64,000 nt of DNA from an uncultured Pelagibacteraceae bacterium (GTDB taxonomy: Bacteria > Pseudomonadota > Alphaproteobacteria > Pelagibacterales > Pelagibacteraceae): assembly GCA_902593905.1 (NCBI GenBank), contig CACJKF010000001.1, positions 349,248-413,247 of the forward strand, read 5' to 3'. The notes below the pieces were generated by a model, which searched no databases, was not told the origin of the DNA, and saw only the letters and a list, made by a program, of their open reading frames with translations. The position numbers and the translations under genes were made by a program. Within the stretch, counting starts at the first letter, position 1. Each line of letters begins with the position of its first letter. Below are positions 47,943 to 58,254 of the stretch, one piece after another.

Positions 47943-49975
47943 TTGAGCATTTTATTTTTTTTGAATCTATCCCAGCCTGGGCTTCTATATTCATCATCAA
48001 ATTCAATTGAGTTATCTTGATTAAACTCGAAATCTTCTGTTTCAGATAAACTTGTTTCGTTTTTTTCTATACTTCCATCTGGTATTTCATTTATAAATCT
48101 TGATGGCAGAGCATCGATCCAATCACCATGATAAGCTCTTTTCATTGCAAAGGAAATAAAAGCTTCTTTTTTTGCTCTTGTGATCCCCACATATGCCAAT
48201 CTTCTCTCTTCCTCTAAAGCAAAATCACCCTTTTCCTCTAAAGATTTTTGGTGTGGAAAAAGACCCTCTTCCCAGCCAGGAAGAAATACCACATCAAACT
48301 CTAATCCTTTAGCAGCATGCATGGTCATAAGATTAACTTTTGCTCCTTCCCACTCTTGATCTATCGAAGTTGCTAAAGCAACATGCTCTAAAAAACTTTG
48401 TAGATTTTCATAATCTTGCATAGCTCTTAATAATTCTTTTAAATTTTCTAACCTATTCTCGTTTTCTAAATCTTTTTTATTTTTTAAAACTGAAGAATAT
48501 CCTGACTCATCAAGTACTAGCTTTAATAAATCATAATGTTTCATATTTAATGAGTCTTTTCTCCATTTGTTGATCATTGTTATCAATTGATTGAGAGATG
48601 TTTTTATTTTTGGTTTAAAATTTCCTTTTTCAATAATTTTTATAATTGAGTCTTCTAAACATAATTTATTTTCTTTACCAAAAGTGTAAAGTTGATTGAG
48701 AGTGCTCTCTCCAACTCCTCTTTTAGGAGAACCAATAACTCTTTCTAAAGCTAAATCGTCAAATTTTTGATTGATTATTCTCAAATAAGAAACTGCATCT
48801 TTGATTTCTGCTCTTTCATAAAATTTTATACCTCCAAGAACTCTATAACCTATTCCTAACTGAAGAAATCTCTCTTCAAATTCTCTTGTTTGATAAATAG
48901 CTCTTACTAATATTGAAACATCGTTCAATGAGTATTTTTTTTTAATTTTTTGCTCAATTATATCACTAACACCTTGAGCTTCTTCTTTGCCGGTTCTATA
49001 GCAATTAAGTTTAACTAAATCACCTTGGCTAGCTGATGACCATAGTTTTTTACCAACTCTATTAGAATTATTTGAAATTAAGTAAGAGGCCGTGTCTAGT
49101 ATATTTTTTGTAGATCTATAATTTTGTTCTAGTTTGAATACTTTACAATTATTGTAAATTTTATCGAATGTGAGAAAGTTTTTGATTTCTGCACCTCTCC
49201 AGCTATAAATTGATTGATCATCGTCTCCTACACAACAAATATTTTGTTTTTCGTTTACTAATAAATTTAACCACTTATTCTGTATATAATTTGTGTCCTG
49301 AAATTCATCTACTAAGATATACTTAAAATTATTGTGATATATTTCTCTTATATCTTTATTATCTTCAAAAAGTTTAACACTAAATAAAATTAGATCCCCA
49401 AAATCAAAAGCATTTAAATCTTTTATTTTATTTTGATATATTTCATAAACTTTCAAAATTGATTTTATTATTAGATCCGATTTTTTTAACTTAACATCTA
49501 TTGGTAAAAAACCCTTATTTTTCCATTGATCAATATGATACATGATTAACTGTGGTGAAAATTTTTTAGCATCTAAATCTTCGGCTTTAACAATGTTTCT
49601 TATAAGTTTTTTCTGATCATCAGTGTCCAAAATTGTGAAATTGCTTTTGTAACCAAGCGCCTCAGCGTGTCTTCTTAAAATTTTTACACTTATAGAATGA
49701 AAAGTTCCAAGCCAAGGAATAGCACTTGCGCTACCTTTAATATATTGCATAACTCTATTCTGCATTTCTTTTGCAGCCTTATTTGTAAAAGTCACACATA
49801 ATATTTGATTAGGAAAAGCTTTTCTTTGATCAATAATATGTATTAGTCTAGTTGTTAAAACTCTTGTTTTACCGGAGCCAGCCCCTGCAACAATTAAGTT
49901 TGGTCCTTCCGTGCTTAGCACAGCATCTTTTTGCTCATTGTTTAGGTTTTTAATTAATTTATCTATGTTATTCAT
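47930..49975 (-). CDS. UvrD/PcrA-type DNA helicase
   Basis: NLIVAGAGSGKTRVLTTRL, DEFQDTNYIQ, GDDDQSIYSWRGAE, TMHAAKGLEFDVVFLPGWEEGLFPH. Confidence 0.96.
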
Positions 49976-50019
49976 AAGTAAGAATTTTCATTTATATACT
50001 AGATGTAAAAATAAAAAAA

Positions 50020-51420
50020 ATGATAAATAAAATTTACAAAATAATTAACAACAGATTTTCTAGATTTTTCAAATTTGTTTTTTTTATAAGATACCTTTTT
50101 GCAATTTTTTTTGTCGCAATTATCTTATTCTTATTTATACCTCAATTATTCGATTATAAAAAAAAGGAGGAAATAATAAAAGTTTATTTGCTAAAAAATT
50201 ATGGTTTAAAAATTAATAAAATAGGCAACATAAGGTTTAATTCATTTCCAATCCCTTATTTAGAAATAGATAATTTAACTTCAAATTTTTTTTCTAACTC
50301 AGAAAATTTAAAAACTCATAAACTGACAATTTATCCCAAATTGTTAAGTATTTACAACTACGATAATTTTAAAGCAACTAAAGTAATATTAGAAAAAAAC
50401 GATATAACTTTAGATTTTGATAATATACAATTTTTATTTAAGCAAATTTTTAGTCTAAAAAATAAATTATTTTTAAAAAATTTAAATTTAAAAGTTAAAG
50501 ACAAAAAAATTGATTTAATCAATCTATCAAATATAAATCTATCAAATTACGGTTATAAAAAAAATATAGTTGAAGGCAATATTTTTAACAAAAAATTTAT
50601 AGTTAATATAAATGAGAACTTAAATAATATTTCATTCAAGTTGTTAAATACAGGAATATCTACTACTTTTAAAATTTTGGAAAACAATAAAGACGAAGGT
50701 CTAATTGGAAGCCTAAAAGGAAAAATCTTGAAATCTAATTTCAAGTTAAATTTCATTTATAACGATAGCTTACTTAAAATAGATAATTTTTATTTAAGAG
50801 ATAAAAATTTATATCTTGATAATAAAGGCGTTATAGAATTAAGCCCTTATTTTTTTGCTAAGCTTGACACAGAAATTAAAAATTTGAATTCAGATATATT
50901 AAGAAACTTAGATATCATTACTTTTTTAAAATATAATTTTTTAATAAAGAGAATAAACAGTGAAAATAATATAACTTTTAAAAGTAAAAAATTTAGTAGA
51001 GATTTAATTGAGGATTTAAAAATGAAAATAAATCTCACTTATGGTAGATTGGATATTTTAAAAAATTTCAATATTTCTAAAAGTAAGTTTAGTTGCAAAG
51101 GAAGTGTAAATTTACTAACAGAATTTCCGATCCTATATTTTGATTGTTCAATCAATTCTCCTAATAAAAAAGAACTACTAAAAGAAATAAAAATTAATTA
51201 TAAATCTAAAAGTGAAAAACTTGATCTAAGTGTTCAAGGAAATATAAATATTCTTAATAACAAGGTTAATTTTAAAAACTTAGAAATGAATAATTATAAA
51301 GCTTCCGTTAATGATCTTAAATATTTTAAGAATAATTTTGAAAAAATTATTTTCGATAAAAGTTTTTTTAAAATGTTTGATATATCTAAAGTAAGAAAAT
51401 TTATAATAGAAATATCTTAA
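50020..51420 (+). CDS. AsmA-like membrane-anchored protein
   Basis: N-terminal TM then GLKINKIGNIRFNSFPIPYLEIDNLTS typical of AsmA N-terminus. Confidence 0.6.
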   Translation: MINKIYKIINNRFSRFFKFVFFIRYLFAIFFVAIILFLFIPQLFDYKKKEEIIKVYLLKNYGLKINKIGNIRFNSFPIPYLEIDNLTSNFFSNSENLKTHKLTIYPKLLSIYNYDNFKATKVILEKNDITLDFDNIQFLFKQIFSLKNKLFLKNLNLKVKDKKIDLINLSNINLSNYGYKKNIVEGNIFNKKFIVNINENLNNISFKLLNTGISTTFKILENNKDEGLIGSLKGKILKSNFKLNFIYNDSLLKIDNFYLRDKNLYLDNKGVIELSPYFFAKLDTEIKNLNSDILRNLDIITFLKYNFLIKRINSENNITFKSKKFSRDLIEDLKMKINLTYGRLDILKNFNISKSKFSCKGSVNLLTEFPILYFDCSINSPNKKELLKEIKINYKSKSEKLDLSVQGNINILNNKVNFKNLEMNNYKASVNDLKYFKNNFEKIIFDKSFFKMFDISKVRKFIIEIS

Positions 51421-51421
51421 T

Positions 51422-52834
51422 TTATTTTGGTTTAGTCATTTTAAGCGGATTCATAATTTTATCATACTCTTTTTCTCTTAAAAGCCCTGCCTTGACAACC
51501 TCATGTTTTAACGTGGTTCCGTTTTTGTAAGCCGTTTTTGCTATAGTAGCTGCTTTGTCATAACCGATACTTGGAGCTAGTGCCGTAACTAGCATTAAAG
51601 AGTTATCTAATAATTTTTTAATTCTTTTTTTGTCTGCTTTAATTCCCTTTACACAATATAGTGCAAATGTTTTTGCAGAGTCGCTCATAATTTCTATTGA
51701 TTGTAATATATTATGAATAATTAAGGGTTTAAAAACATTTAATTCAAAATGCCCATGAGATCCTGCCATTGTAATCCCATTATGATTTCCAATTACTTTA
51801 ACACAAACCATTGTAACTGCCTCTGATTGTGTTGGATTTACTTTACCAGGCATTATTGAAGATCCAGGTTCATTAGATGGTAAAATTAGTTCTCCATATC
51901 CTGCTCTTGGGCCAGAGCCTAAAAACCTTATATCATTTGCTATTTTCATTAAGCAGACCGCAGTAGTATTAAGAGATCCAGAAAAGTTTACAATTTCATC
52001 ATGTGCTGCCAATGATGCAAATTTATTAGATGATGTTCTAAAAGGAATTTTAGTAATTTTGCTTATTTCTTTTACAATCTTTTTATCAAAATTTTTTCTA
52101 GTATTTAAACCGGTTCCTACTGCAGTTCCTCCCTGAGCTAAGCTATAGATTTCTTTTAAAGCCAACTCAACTCTAGTAATACATTTTTTCAATTGAGTGT
52201 GATAACCTGAAAATTCTTGACCAAGAGTCAAAGGAGTTGCGTCTTGTAGGTGAGTTCTTCCTACCTTAACGATTTTTTTAAATTCTCTAGATTTTTTTGC
52301 TAGTTGTTTCTCTAAAAGTTTTAGTGATGGTAAAAGTTTTTCCCTTGATTTTAAAGCAATAGCTATATGCATAGCTGTTGGAAAAACATCGTTAGTAGAC
52401 TGAGATTTGTTTACGTGATCATTTGGGTGAACTGGTTTTTTTGTACCCATTGTTCCACCCATCATTTGTATGGCCCTATTAGCAATTACTTCATTAACAT
52501 TCATATTTGTTTGAGTACCAGAACCTGTTTGCCAAACCTTTAAAGGAAAGTGTTTATCGAGTTTACCATTAATAACTTCATCAGAGGCTTTAATAATATA
52601 TTTACTTATTTTTTTGTCTAAATCCTTATTTCTTACATTTACTATAGCAGCTGCTTTTTTAACTATTGCGATTGAGTGGATAACTAATGGTCTAACTAAA
52701 AAGTCGCCAATATTGAAATATTTGTTTGATCTTTCTGTGGATGCACCCCAGTACTTATCACCAGGTACTTTTATTTTTCCAATACTGTCGAATTCTATTC
52801 TGTATTTCATTAATGAATCATTGGTATAATACAC
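51422..52834 (-). CDS. fumC: Class II fumarate hydratase
   Basis: [50 protein letters not shown]. Confidence 0.96.
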   Translation of the reverse strand: MYYTNDSLMKYRIEFDSIGKIKVPGDKYWGASTERSNKYFNIGDFLVRPLVIHSIAIVKKAAAIVNVRNKDLDKKISKYIIKASDEVINGKLDKHFPLKVWQTGSGTQTNMNVNEVIANRAIQMMGGTMGTKKPVHPNDHVNKSQSTNDVFPTAMHIAIALKSREKLLPSLKLLEKQLAKKSREFKKIVKVGRTHLQDATPLTLGQEFSGYHTQLKKCITRVELALKEIYSLAQGGTAVGTGLNTRKNFDKKIVKEISKITKIPFRTSSNKFASLAAHDEIVNFSGSLNTTAVCLMKIANDIRFLGSGPRAGYGELILPSNEPGSSIMPGKVNPTQSEAVTMVCVKVIGNHNGITMAGSHGHFELNVFKPLIIHNILQSIEIMSDSAKTFALYCVKGIKADKKRIKKLLDNSLMLVTALAPSIGYDKAATIAKTAYKNGTTLKHEVVKAGLLREKEYDKIMNPLKMTKPK

Positions 52835-52870
52835 TTTAATTAATAAATTTTAAAATATAAAGGATGTGAA

Positions 52871-53242
52871 ATGACTAATTTTGAAAGAGTTAAAAAATTT
52901 ATGGAAACTTTTGGTCAAGAAATTAAAGAAAAAGCAGAGTTTCCAAGCCAAAAAACTGTGTCACTGAGATATGATTTAATAAAAGAGGAACTTGAAGAAT
53001 TAAGAGTGGCCTTAGAAAAAAAAGATATTAAAGAAGTTGCAGATGCTTTAACTGATATATTATACGTAACTTATGGAGCTGGACACTCCTTTGGAATTAA
53101 TCTGGACAAGTGTTTTAATGAAGTTCAAAATTCTAATATGAGTAAACTAGGATTAGATGGAAAACCTATTTATAATAACAAGGGAAAAGTTATGAAAGGT
53201 CCTAAATATTTTAAACCAGATTTAAATAAATTTGTTGCATGA
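52871..53242 (+). CDS. MazG-like nucleotide pyrophosphohydrolase
   Basis: SLRYDLIKEELEEL...KDIKEVADALTDILYVTYG (EExxE/ExxD motifs). Confidence 0.8.
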   Translation: MTNFERVKKFMETFGQEIKEKAEFPSQKTVSLRYDLIKEELEELRVALEKKDIKEVADALTDILYVTYGAGHSFGINLDKCFNEVQNSNMSKLGLDGKPIYNNKGKVMKGPKYFKPDLNKFVA

Positions 53243-53322
53243 TAAGAAAAAATTTTCACTGGATGCTCTTAGGTATTGCAGCTGGATTGCTATTATATAT
53301 GTTGGACAAATATATTTTTTAA
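53239..53322 (+). CDS. 27-aa putative single-TM small protein, ATGA-coupled to MazG-like gene
   Basis: MIRKNFHWMLLGIAAGLLLYMLDKYIF*; start overlaps upstream stop; stop 1 nt from the convergent methyltransferase stop. Confidence 0.6.
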   Translation: MIRKNFHWMLLGIAAGLLLYMLDKYIF

Positions 53323-53323
53323 T

Positions 53324-53992
53324 TTAAGCTTTTTTTTCAAATAAAAACGTCGCCATATTTACTTTTTTGTGAATGCCAACATAACCGTCACCTACTTGAT
53401 GATCATAGCGCTTAAATTTAACTTTAAAATTTTTGAAATTTTTTTTTAAAAAAGAATTAAATTCTTTTTTATTAACAGTAATATACTTAATTTTTGATTT
53501 ACCATCCCATTTTTTACCAAATTTTATTTTTTGAAACTGTTTACTCGAATTGATCGTCATATAATCAGTTAATCTCAAATCAAACAGTAAAAATTTTTTT
53601 GTTCTTTTTTTCATATATATTATGTATTTTTCCCAGTTATCAACATGATGCAATGTGCCAAAGCTAAAAACTAAATCAAATTTTTTGTTAATTGGGAAGC
53701 GATTGTTTTTAATTAAATAAAATTTTTTTTTTGGAAATCTTTTTTTTGCTATCTTTATCAAAGCTAACTGATTATCTAAACCAACATATTTAAAATCCTT
53801 TTTTTTTATCTTTTTAATTATTTTTACAAAGTTTCCTAAAGCACAACCTACATCAAGAAAGCTTAAGGATTTCTTTGCAGCGCTAATAAAAAATTTCTTT
53901 TCAGACTTATATAAATGCTCGATCTTAAATCGATTATTTTTATAATAATTCAACGAAGTTTTAGAAGAATAAAATTTATTCATTTCATTCAT
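53324..53992 (-). CDS. SAM-dependent methyltransferase (class I)
   Basis: LSFLDVGCALGNFVKIIK motif I, FDLVFSFGTLHHVDNWEKYI. Confidence 0.85.
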   Translation of the reverse strand: MNEMNKFYSSKTSLNYYKNNRFKIEHLYKSEKKFFISAAKKSLSFLDVGCALGNFVKIIKKIKKKDFKYVGLDNQLALIKIAKKRFPKKKFYLIKNNRFPINKKFDLVFSFGTLHHVDNWEKYIIYMKKRTKKFLLFDLRLTDYMTINSSKQFQKIKFGKKWDGKSKIKYITVNKKEFNSFLKKNFKNFKVKFKRYDHQVGDGYVGIHKKVNMATFLFEKKA

Positions 53993-54002
53993 TGCTGTTA
54001 AA

Positions 54003-54034
54003 GGGGCGTTCTGTTGCTAGGTGCCCCTAACCCC
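54003..54034 (-). repeat. Copy 2 of 32-nt structured motif GGGGTTAGGGGCACCTAGCAACAGAACGCCCC
   Basis: 28/32 identical to the copy at 54139-54170; 10 nt upstream of the methyltransferase start. Confidence 0.9.
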
Positions 54035-54045
54035 AGAAATTTAAT

Positions 54046-54102
54046 TCAATTAATAATTGCGTAAAGTACAACAACAACAATTAAAATTTCCCATCCGCTC
54101 AT
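54046..54102 (-). CDS. 18-aa putative hydrophobic peptide MSGWEILIVVVVLYAIIN
   Basis: ATG preceded by AAAGGAGTCGAA Shine-Dalgarno; hydrophobic core ILIVVVVLYAII; between two copies of a 32-nt repeat. Confidence 0.6.
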   Translation of the reverse strand: MSGWEILIVVVVLYAIIN

Positions 54103-54138
54103 TTCGACTCCTTTCGTTTACAGACAATTATATAGTAA

Positions 54139-54170
54139 GGGGCGTTCTGTTGCCAGGTGCCCCAGACCCC
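54139..54170 (-). repeat. Copy 1 of 32-nt structured motif GGGGTCTGGGGCACCTGGCAACAGAACGCCCC, apparently the 3' end of the tmRNA coding piece
   Basis: Outer GGGG/CCCC pairing, internal hairpin; immediately after the tmRNA tag and hairpin. Confidence 0.85.
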
Positions 54171-54304
54171 GTAACTTAATTAACTAGGTTAATTAAGCTG
54201 CAAGTGCAAATTTTTGATTTGCATTTATAAATTAGCCCGTTACGTCGGAACCATCTCGAACGAAAGAACAGCCTTTAGACACCCGTCGATCCTAATTCAC
54301 CCCC
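54139..54304 (-). ncRNA. ssrA: Two-piece (circularly permuted) tmRNA: coding piece
   Basis: GGGGGTGAATTAGGATCGACGGGTGTC 5' end; tag GCA AAT CAA AAA TTT GCA CTT GCA GCT TAA (ANQKFALAA*, 54193-54222) followed by a perfect 10-bp hairpin (54175-54197). Confidence 0.88.
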
Positions 54305-54316
54305 GTAAGTTGTAAA

Positions 54317-54398
54317 TGGTGGAGGTGGTGGGTACTGCCCCCACGTCCGTGATGTTTATTACGAAATTCGTTTATCGTCATAGTTGGAAAACCAACGC
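54317..54398 (-). ncRNA. ssrA: Two-piece (circularly permuted) tmRNA: acceptor piece with encoded CCA
   Basis: GGACGTGGGGGCAGTACCCACCACCTCCACCA; CACCTCC pairs with GGGGGTG of the coding piece; 12-nt intervening segment 54305-54316; 5' end approximate. Confidence 0.88.
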
Positions 54399-54402
54399 TA
54401 TT

Positions 54403-54430
54403 AATATAAAACTCTTTTTAAGAGATTCAA
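54403..54430 (-). promoter_or_regulatory. Putative tmRNA promoter
   Basis: Minus strand TTGAAT (54430-54425), 16-nt spacer, TATATT (54408-54403); spacer contains palindrome CTCTTAAAAAGAG. Confidence 0.55.
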
Positions 54431-54443
54431 TAAATAATTCAAA

Positions 54444-55391
54444 ATGAAACTTACCAAAGAACAAAAGCAAGAAATTGCAGACCAACAGGCTCAAAAAAGT
54501 CAAACAAAAAGAGTTACCTCTCCAGAATTAGAAAAAATTTTATACGAGGCTTTACCAGTTCTAGATCATGGATTCGTTAGAGTTGTTGATTATATGGGTG
54601 ATGATAGTTCTATAGTTCAATCTGCAAGAGTTTCTTATGGAAAAGGGACTAAAAAAGTTTCAACTGATGAAGGATTAATTAAATATTTAATGAGACATTG
54701 GCACTCTACACCTTTTGAAATGTGTGAGATTAAATACCACGTGAAATTACCAATATTTATTGCACGCCAATGGATCAGACATAGAACTGCAAATGTAAAT
54801 GAATACTCTGCTAGATATTCTATTTTAGATAAAGAATTTTATATACCAAACAAAGATCAATTATCAGCCCAATCAGTTTCTAACCGACAAGGAAGAGGAG
54901 ATTTGATTACAGGTGCCCAAGCTGATGAGGTTTTAAAAATATTAAAAGATGATGCTACGAGAACATATGATAATTATGAAAAAATGCTTAATGAAAGATA
55001 CGATGGAACAATAATAGATGAAAATAAAACTGGATTAGCCAGAGAACTTGCTAGGATGAATTTAACTTTGAATTCTTACACTCAATGGTATTGGAAAACA
55101 GACTTATTGAATTTATTAAATTTTTTATTTTTGAGAGCTGATAGTCATGCGCAGTATGAGATCAGAGTTTATGCCGATACAATGCTGGACACTGTAAAAA
55201 AATGGGTTCCAATAACACACTCAGCTTTTTTAGATTATAGGGTGGGGGCAGTTCACGTTTCTGCAAAAGGCAAAAAAGTAATACAACTTATGGCCAAAGG
55301 TGAAAAAGTCAACCACGAAAGTTCTGGCCTTTCAAAAAGAGAGTGGAATGAGTTAATGTCATCTTTTGGTTTTAGTGAAAAGATAATTTAA
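54444..55391 (+). CDS. thyX: Flavin-dependent thymidylate synthase
   Basis: [19 protein letters not shown] ThyX signature. Confidence 0.96.
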   Translation: MKLTKEQKQEIADQQAQKSQTKRVTSPELEKILYEALPVLDHGFVRVVDYMGDDSSIVQSARVSYGKGTKKVSTDEGLIKYLMRHWHSTPFEMCEIKYHVKLPIFIARQWIRHRTANVNEYSARYSILDKEFYIPNKDQLSAQSVSNRQGRGDLITGAQADEVLKILKDDATRTYDNYEKMLNERYDGTIIDENKTGLARELARMNLTLNSYTQWYWKTDLLNLLNFLFLRADSHAQYEIRVYADTMLDTVKKWVPITHSAFLDYRVGAVHVSAKGKKVIQLMAKGEKVNHESSGLSKREWNELMSSFGFSEKII

Positions 55392-56172
55392 TTTTTTTTG
55401 CTATATCTAAAAATAATTTAGAAACTTCATGATCTGGTTGTGAATGTGTTAAAGGTTCACCCTTATCAGCTGAACTCCTTAAATCTTGGTGTATTGGTAA
55501 ATATCCTAAGAACTCTTTATCAAATTCCTCAGCAGTTTTTTTTACCCCACTTTCACCAAAAATTTTATACTTTTTACCGTCATCACCTTTAAAATAGCTC
55601 ATATTATCTATTAATCCCAAAATTTTTACTCCTGTTTTATTAAACATTTGAATTCCTCTTTTAACATCCAGTAATGCAAGATCTTGGGGAGTTGAAACTA
55701 TAATTGCTCCATCCACCTTTACTTCTTGGGCAAATGTCAATTGCGTATCGCCTGTGCCTGGAGGCATGTCAATAATGATTATGTCTCTATTGCTCCATAA
55801 AACTTTTTGTGTCATAGTTTTTATAGCACTAATAACCATTGGTCCTCTCCATATCATTGGCGTTTGCTCATCAACCAATAACCCCATAGACATACATTGA
55901 GCGTCATATTTTGTTACTGGAGTTAATGCTTTTCCATCTTCACTTTTAGGTTTTTCATTAATATTAATATTCAATAATTTTGGCAAAGATGGACCGTAAA
56001 CATCAGCATCCAATATTCCAATTTTTAATCCAAGATTTTGAAGAGCAAATGCGAGATTTACAGCCAATGTTGACTTACCTACTCCGCCTTTAGCACTTGA
56101 TACTAATAGCGTAAATCTAGTTCCATTAATTGGAGTCTTAACAAATTGTTTTGGAGGGGGTTTTTGGCTCAT
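55372..56172 (-). CDS. Mrp/NBP35-type P-loop Fe-S carrier ATPase
   Basis: [18 protein letters not shown] deviant Walker [13 protein letters not shown]. Confidence 0.94.
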   Translation of the reverse strand: MSQKPPPKQFVKTPINGTRFTLLVSSAKGGVGKSTLAVNLAFALQNLGLKIGILDADVYGPSLPKLLNININEKPKSEDGKALTPVTKYDAQCMSMGLLVDEQTPMIWRGPMVISAIKTMTQKVLWSNRDIIIIDMPPGTGDTQLTFAQEVKVDGAIIVSTPQDLALLDVKRGIQMFNKTGVKILGLIDNMSYFKGDDGKKYKIFGESGVKKTAEEFDKEFLGYLPIHQDLRSSADKGEPLTHSQPDHEVSKLFLDIAKKIKLSFH

Positions 56173-56248
56173 AATTCTATAAGTTAATGGTCATAATAAC
56201 GCTCTTACTTAACTTGTTTTTGGGATAAAAGTCACTATATAAAGTGTC

Positions 56249-57364
56249 ATGAGTTTTAAAGATAAAATTTTAAACAATCAATCCCCATGGGGAACACCAC
56301 CTGGAGGTGATGATGGCCGAGGATCACCTAGTGGAAATGGATCTGGCTCAAGACAAGAACCGCCTAGTCTCGATGATATAATTAAGAACTTTCAAAAAAC
56401 TATAAACAAACTTTCTGGGGGAAAATCTGGAGGTTCTAGGCCAATAATTATTGGGTTAATAATTATAGCTTTGCTTTATGTCGCTAGTGGTCTTTACAGA
56501 GTGCTTCCCGACGAACAAGGTGTTGTTTTAAGATTTGGTAAATATATAAACACAACTCAACCTGGATTACATTATCACTTTCCAACACCATTTGAGAGAG
56601 TGTTAACTCCAAAAGTCACAAAAGTTAATCGAGTTGATGTTGGGTTTAGACCCGCAAGTGACACTGGCAGATCCTCTGGTGTAGGAAATGTTCCTGAAGA
56701 AAGTTTAATGTTAACCGGAGATGAAAATATTGTTGACATAAACTATTCAGTGTTTTGGGTTATAAAAGATGCACAGAAATTCTTATTTAATATTCAAAGT
56801 CCAGTAGAGACCGTAAAAGCAGCATCAGAGACAGCAATGAGAGAGGTAATCGCAAAAAACAGAATTCAAAATATTTTAACTGAAGGGAGATCGAAGATTG
56901 AGATTGAAGTTCAAGAGATAGCTCAGTTAATATTAGATGAATATGGTTCGGGAATTCAATTAACTCAAGTTCAAACACAACAAGCCGATCCTCCTGAGCA
57001 AGTTATCGATGCATTTAGAGACGTGCAAGCTGCTAGAGCGGATAGAGAAAGATCAAAGAATGAAGCCGAAGCTTATGCCAATGATGTAATACCAAGAGCA
57101 CGAGGGGAAGCAGAGCAAGTTTTGCAACAAGCTGAAGCCTACAAAAAAGAAGTTGTAGCAAAAGCTGAGGGTGAAGCCAGCAGATTTTTAGCAATTTATA
57201 ATGAGTATAAAGATGCGAAACAAGTTACACAAGAAAGAATGTACTTAGAAACAATGGAAAAAGTTTTAGCCGATATTGATAAAGTGATCATAGATAAAGA
57301 ATCAGGGTCAGGTGTAGTTCCTTATTTACCATTACCGGAACTAAAAAAAGGGAGCAACAATTAA
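56249..57364 (+). CDS. hflK: FtsH protease activity modulator HflK
   Basis: Gly-rich N-terminus, SPFH domain, adjacent hflC. Confidence 0.95.
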   Translation: MSFKDKILNNQSPWGTPPGGDDGRGSPSGNGSGSRQEPPSLDDIIKNFQKTINKLSGGKSGGSRPIIIGLIIIALLYVASGLYRVLPDEQGVVLRFGKYINTTQPGLHYHFPTPFERVLTPKVTKVNRVDVGFRPASDTGRSSGVGNVPEESLMLTGDENIVDINYSVFWVIKDAQKFLFNIQSPVETVKAASETAMREVIAKNRIQNILTEGRSKIEIEVQEIAQLILDEYGSGIQLTQVQTQQADPPEQVIDAFRDVQAARADRERSKNEAEAYANDVIPRARGEAEQVLQQAEAYKKEVVAKAEGEASRFLAIYNEYKDAKQVTQERMYLETMEKVLADIDKVIIDKESGSGVVPYLPLPELKKGSNN

Positions 57365-58239
57365 TGAGAGGCGTTAAATTTATTGTCCCAGCAATAGTAC
57401 TGATTGGAGTAGTAATTTTCCAATCTCTTTTTATTGTGCAAGAAATTAGTCAAGCAATAGTCCTTCAATTTGGTGATCCGAAAAAAATCGTTACAAAAGC
57501 TGGTTTAAACTTTAAATTACCTTTTATTCAAAACGTAGTCTACTTAGACAAAAGAATTTTAAACTTAGACAACGACCCAGAGGAAGTAATTGCAGCTGAC
57601 CAAAAAAGATTAATTGTTGATGCGTTTGCAAGATTTAAGATTGTAGATCCATTAAAGTTTTATATCTCGGTTGGTAATGAGAGAGTTGCGAGATCAAGAT
57701 TATCTACAATTATCAATTCCAGAATAAGAGGTGTATTGGGAACTCAAGAATTAGCAACTTTATTGTCAACTGATAGAGCGAGACAAATGCAAATTATACA
57801 ATCACAAGTTAACGATGAGGCAAAGAATTTTGGAATTAATATTGTAGATGTAAGAATTAAGAGAGCTGACTTACCACCTGCAAATAGTGAGGCGATTTAC
57901 AAACGTATGCAGACAGAAAGAGAGAGAGAAGCAAAAGAATTTAGAGCGCAGGGTGCAGAGATAGCTCAAAAAATTAGATCAACCGCAGATAAAGACGTAA
58001 CAGTTATTCTAGCTCAAGCTAATAAAAAATCTGAAATTATGAAAGGTGAAGGTGATGGCCTAAGAAACAAAATTTTTGCTGACGCTTTCGGAAAAGATCC
58101 ACAATTTTTTGCATTCTACAGAGCTATGCAAGCATATGAAAAAGCTTTGATAGGTGGAGAAACGTCATTAGTTTTATCTCCAGACAGTGAGTTCTTTAAA
58201 TTTTTTGGTAAGTCAATTAAGCCAAATATTAAAAGATAA
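57364..58239 (+). CDS. hflC: Protease modulator HflC
   Basis: SPFH/band 7 protein FIVQEISQAIVLQFGDPKKIV; overlaps hflK by 1 nt. Confidence 0.95.
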   Translation: MRGVKFIVPAIVLIGVVIFQSLFIVQEISQAIVLQFGDPKKIVTKAGLNFKLPFIQNVVYLDKRILNLDNDPEEVIAADQKRLIVDAFARFKIVDPLKFYISVGNERVARSRLSTIINSRIRGVLGTQELATLLSTDRARQMQIIQSQVNDEAKNFGINIVDVRIKRADLPPANSEAIYKRMQTEREREAKEFRAQGAEIAQKIRSTADKDVTVILAQANKKSEIMKGEGDGLRNKIFADAFGKDPQFFAFYRAMQAYEKALIGGETSLVLSPDSEFFKFFGKSIKPNIKR

Positions 58240-58254
58240 ATATAACTATATATT

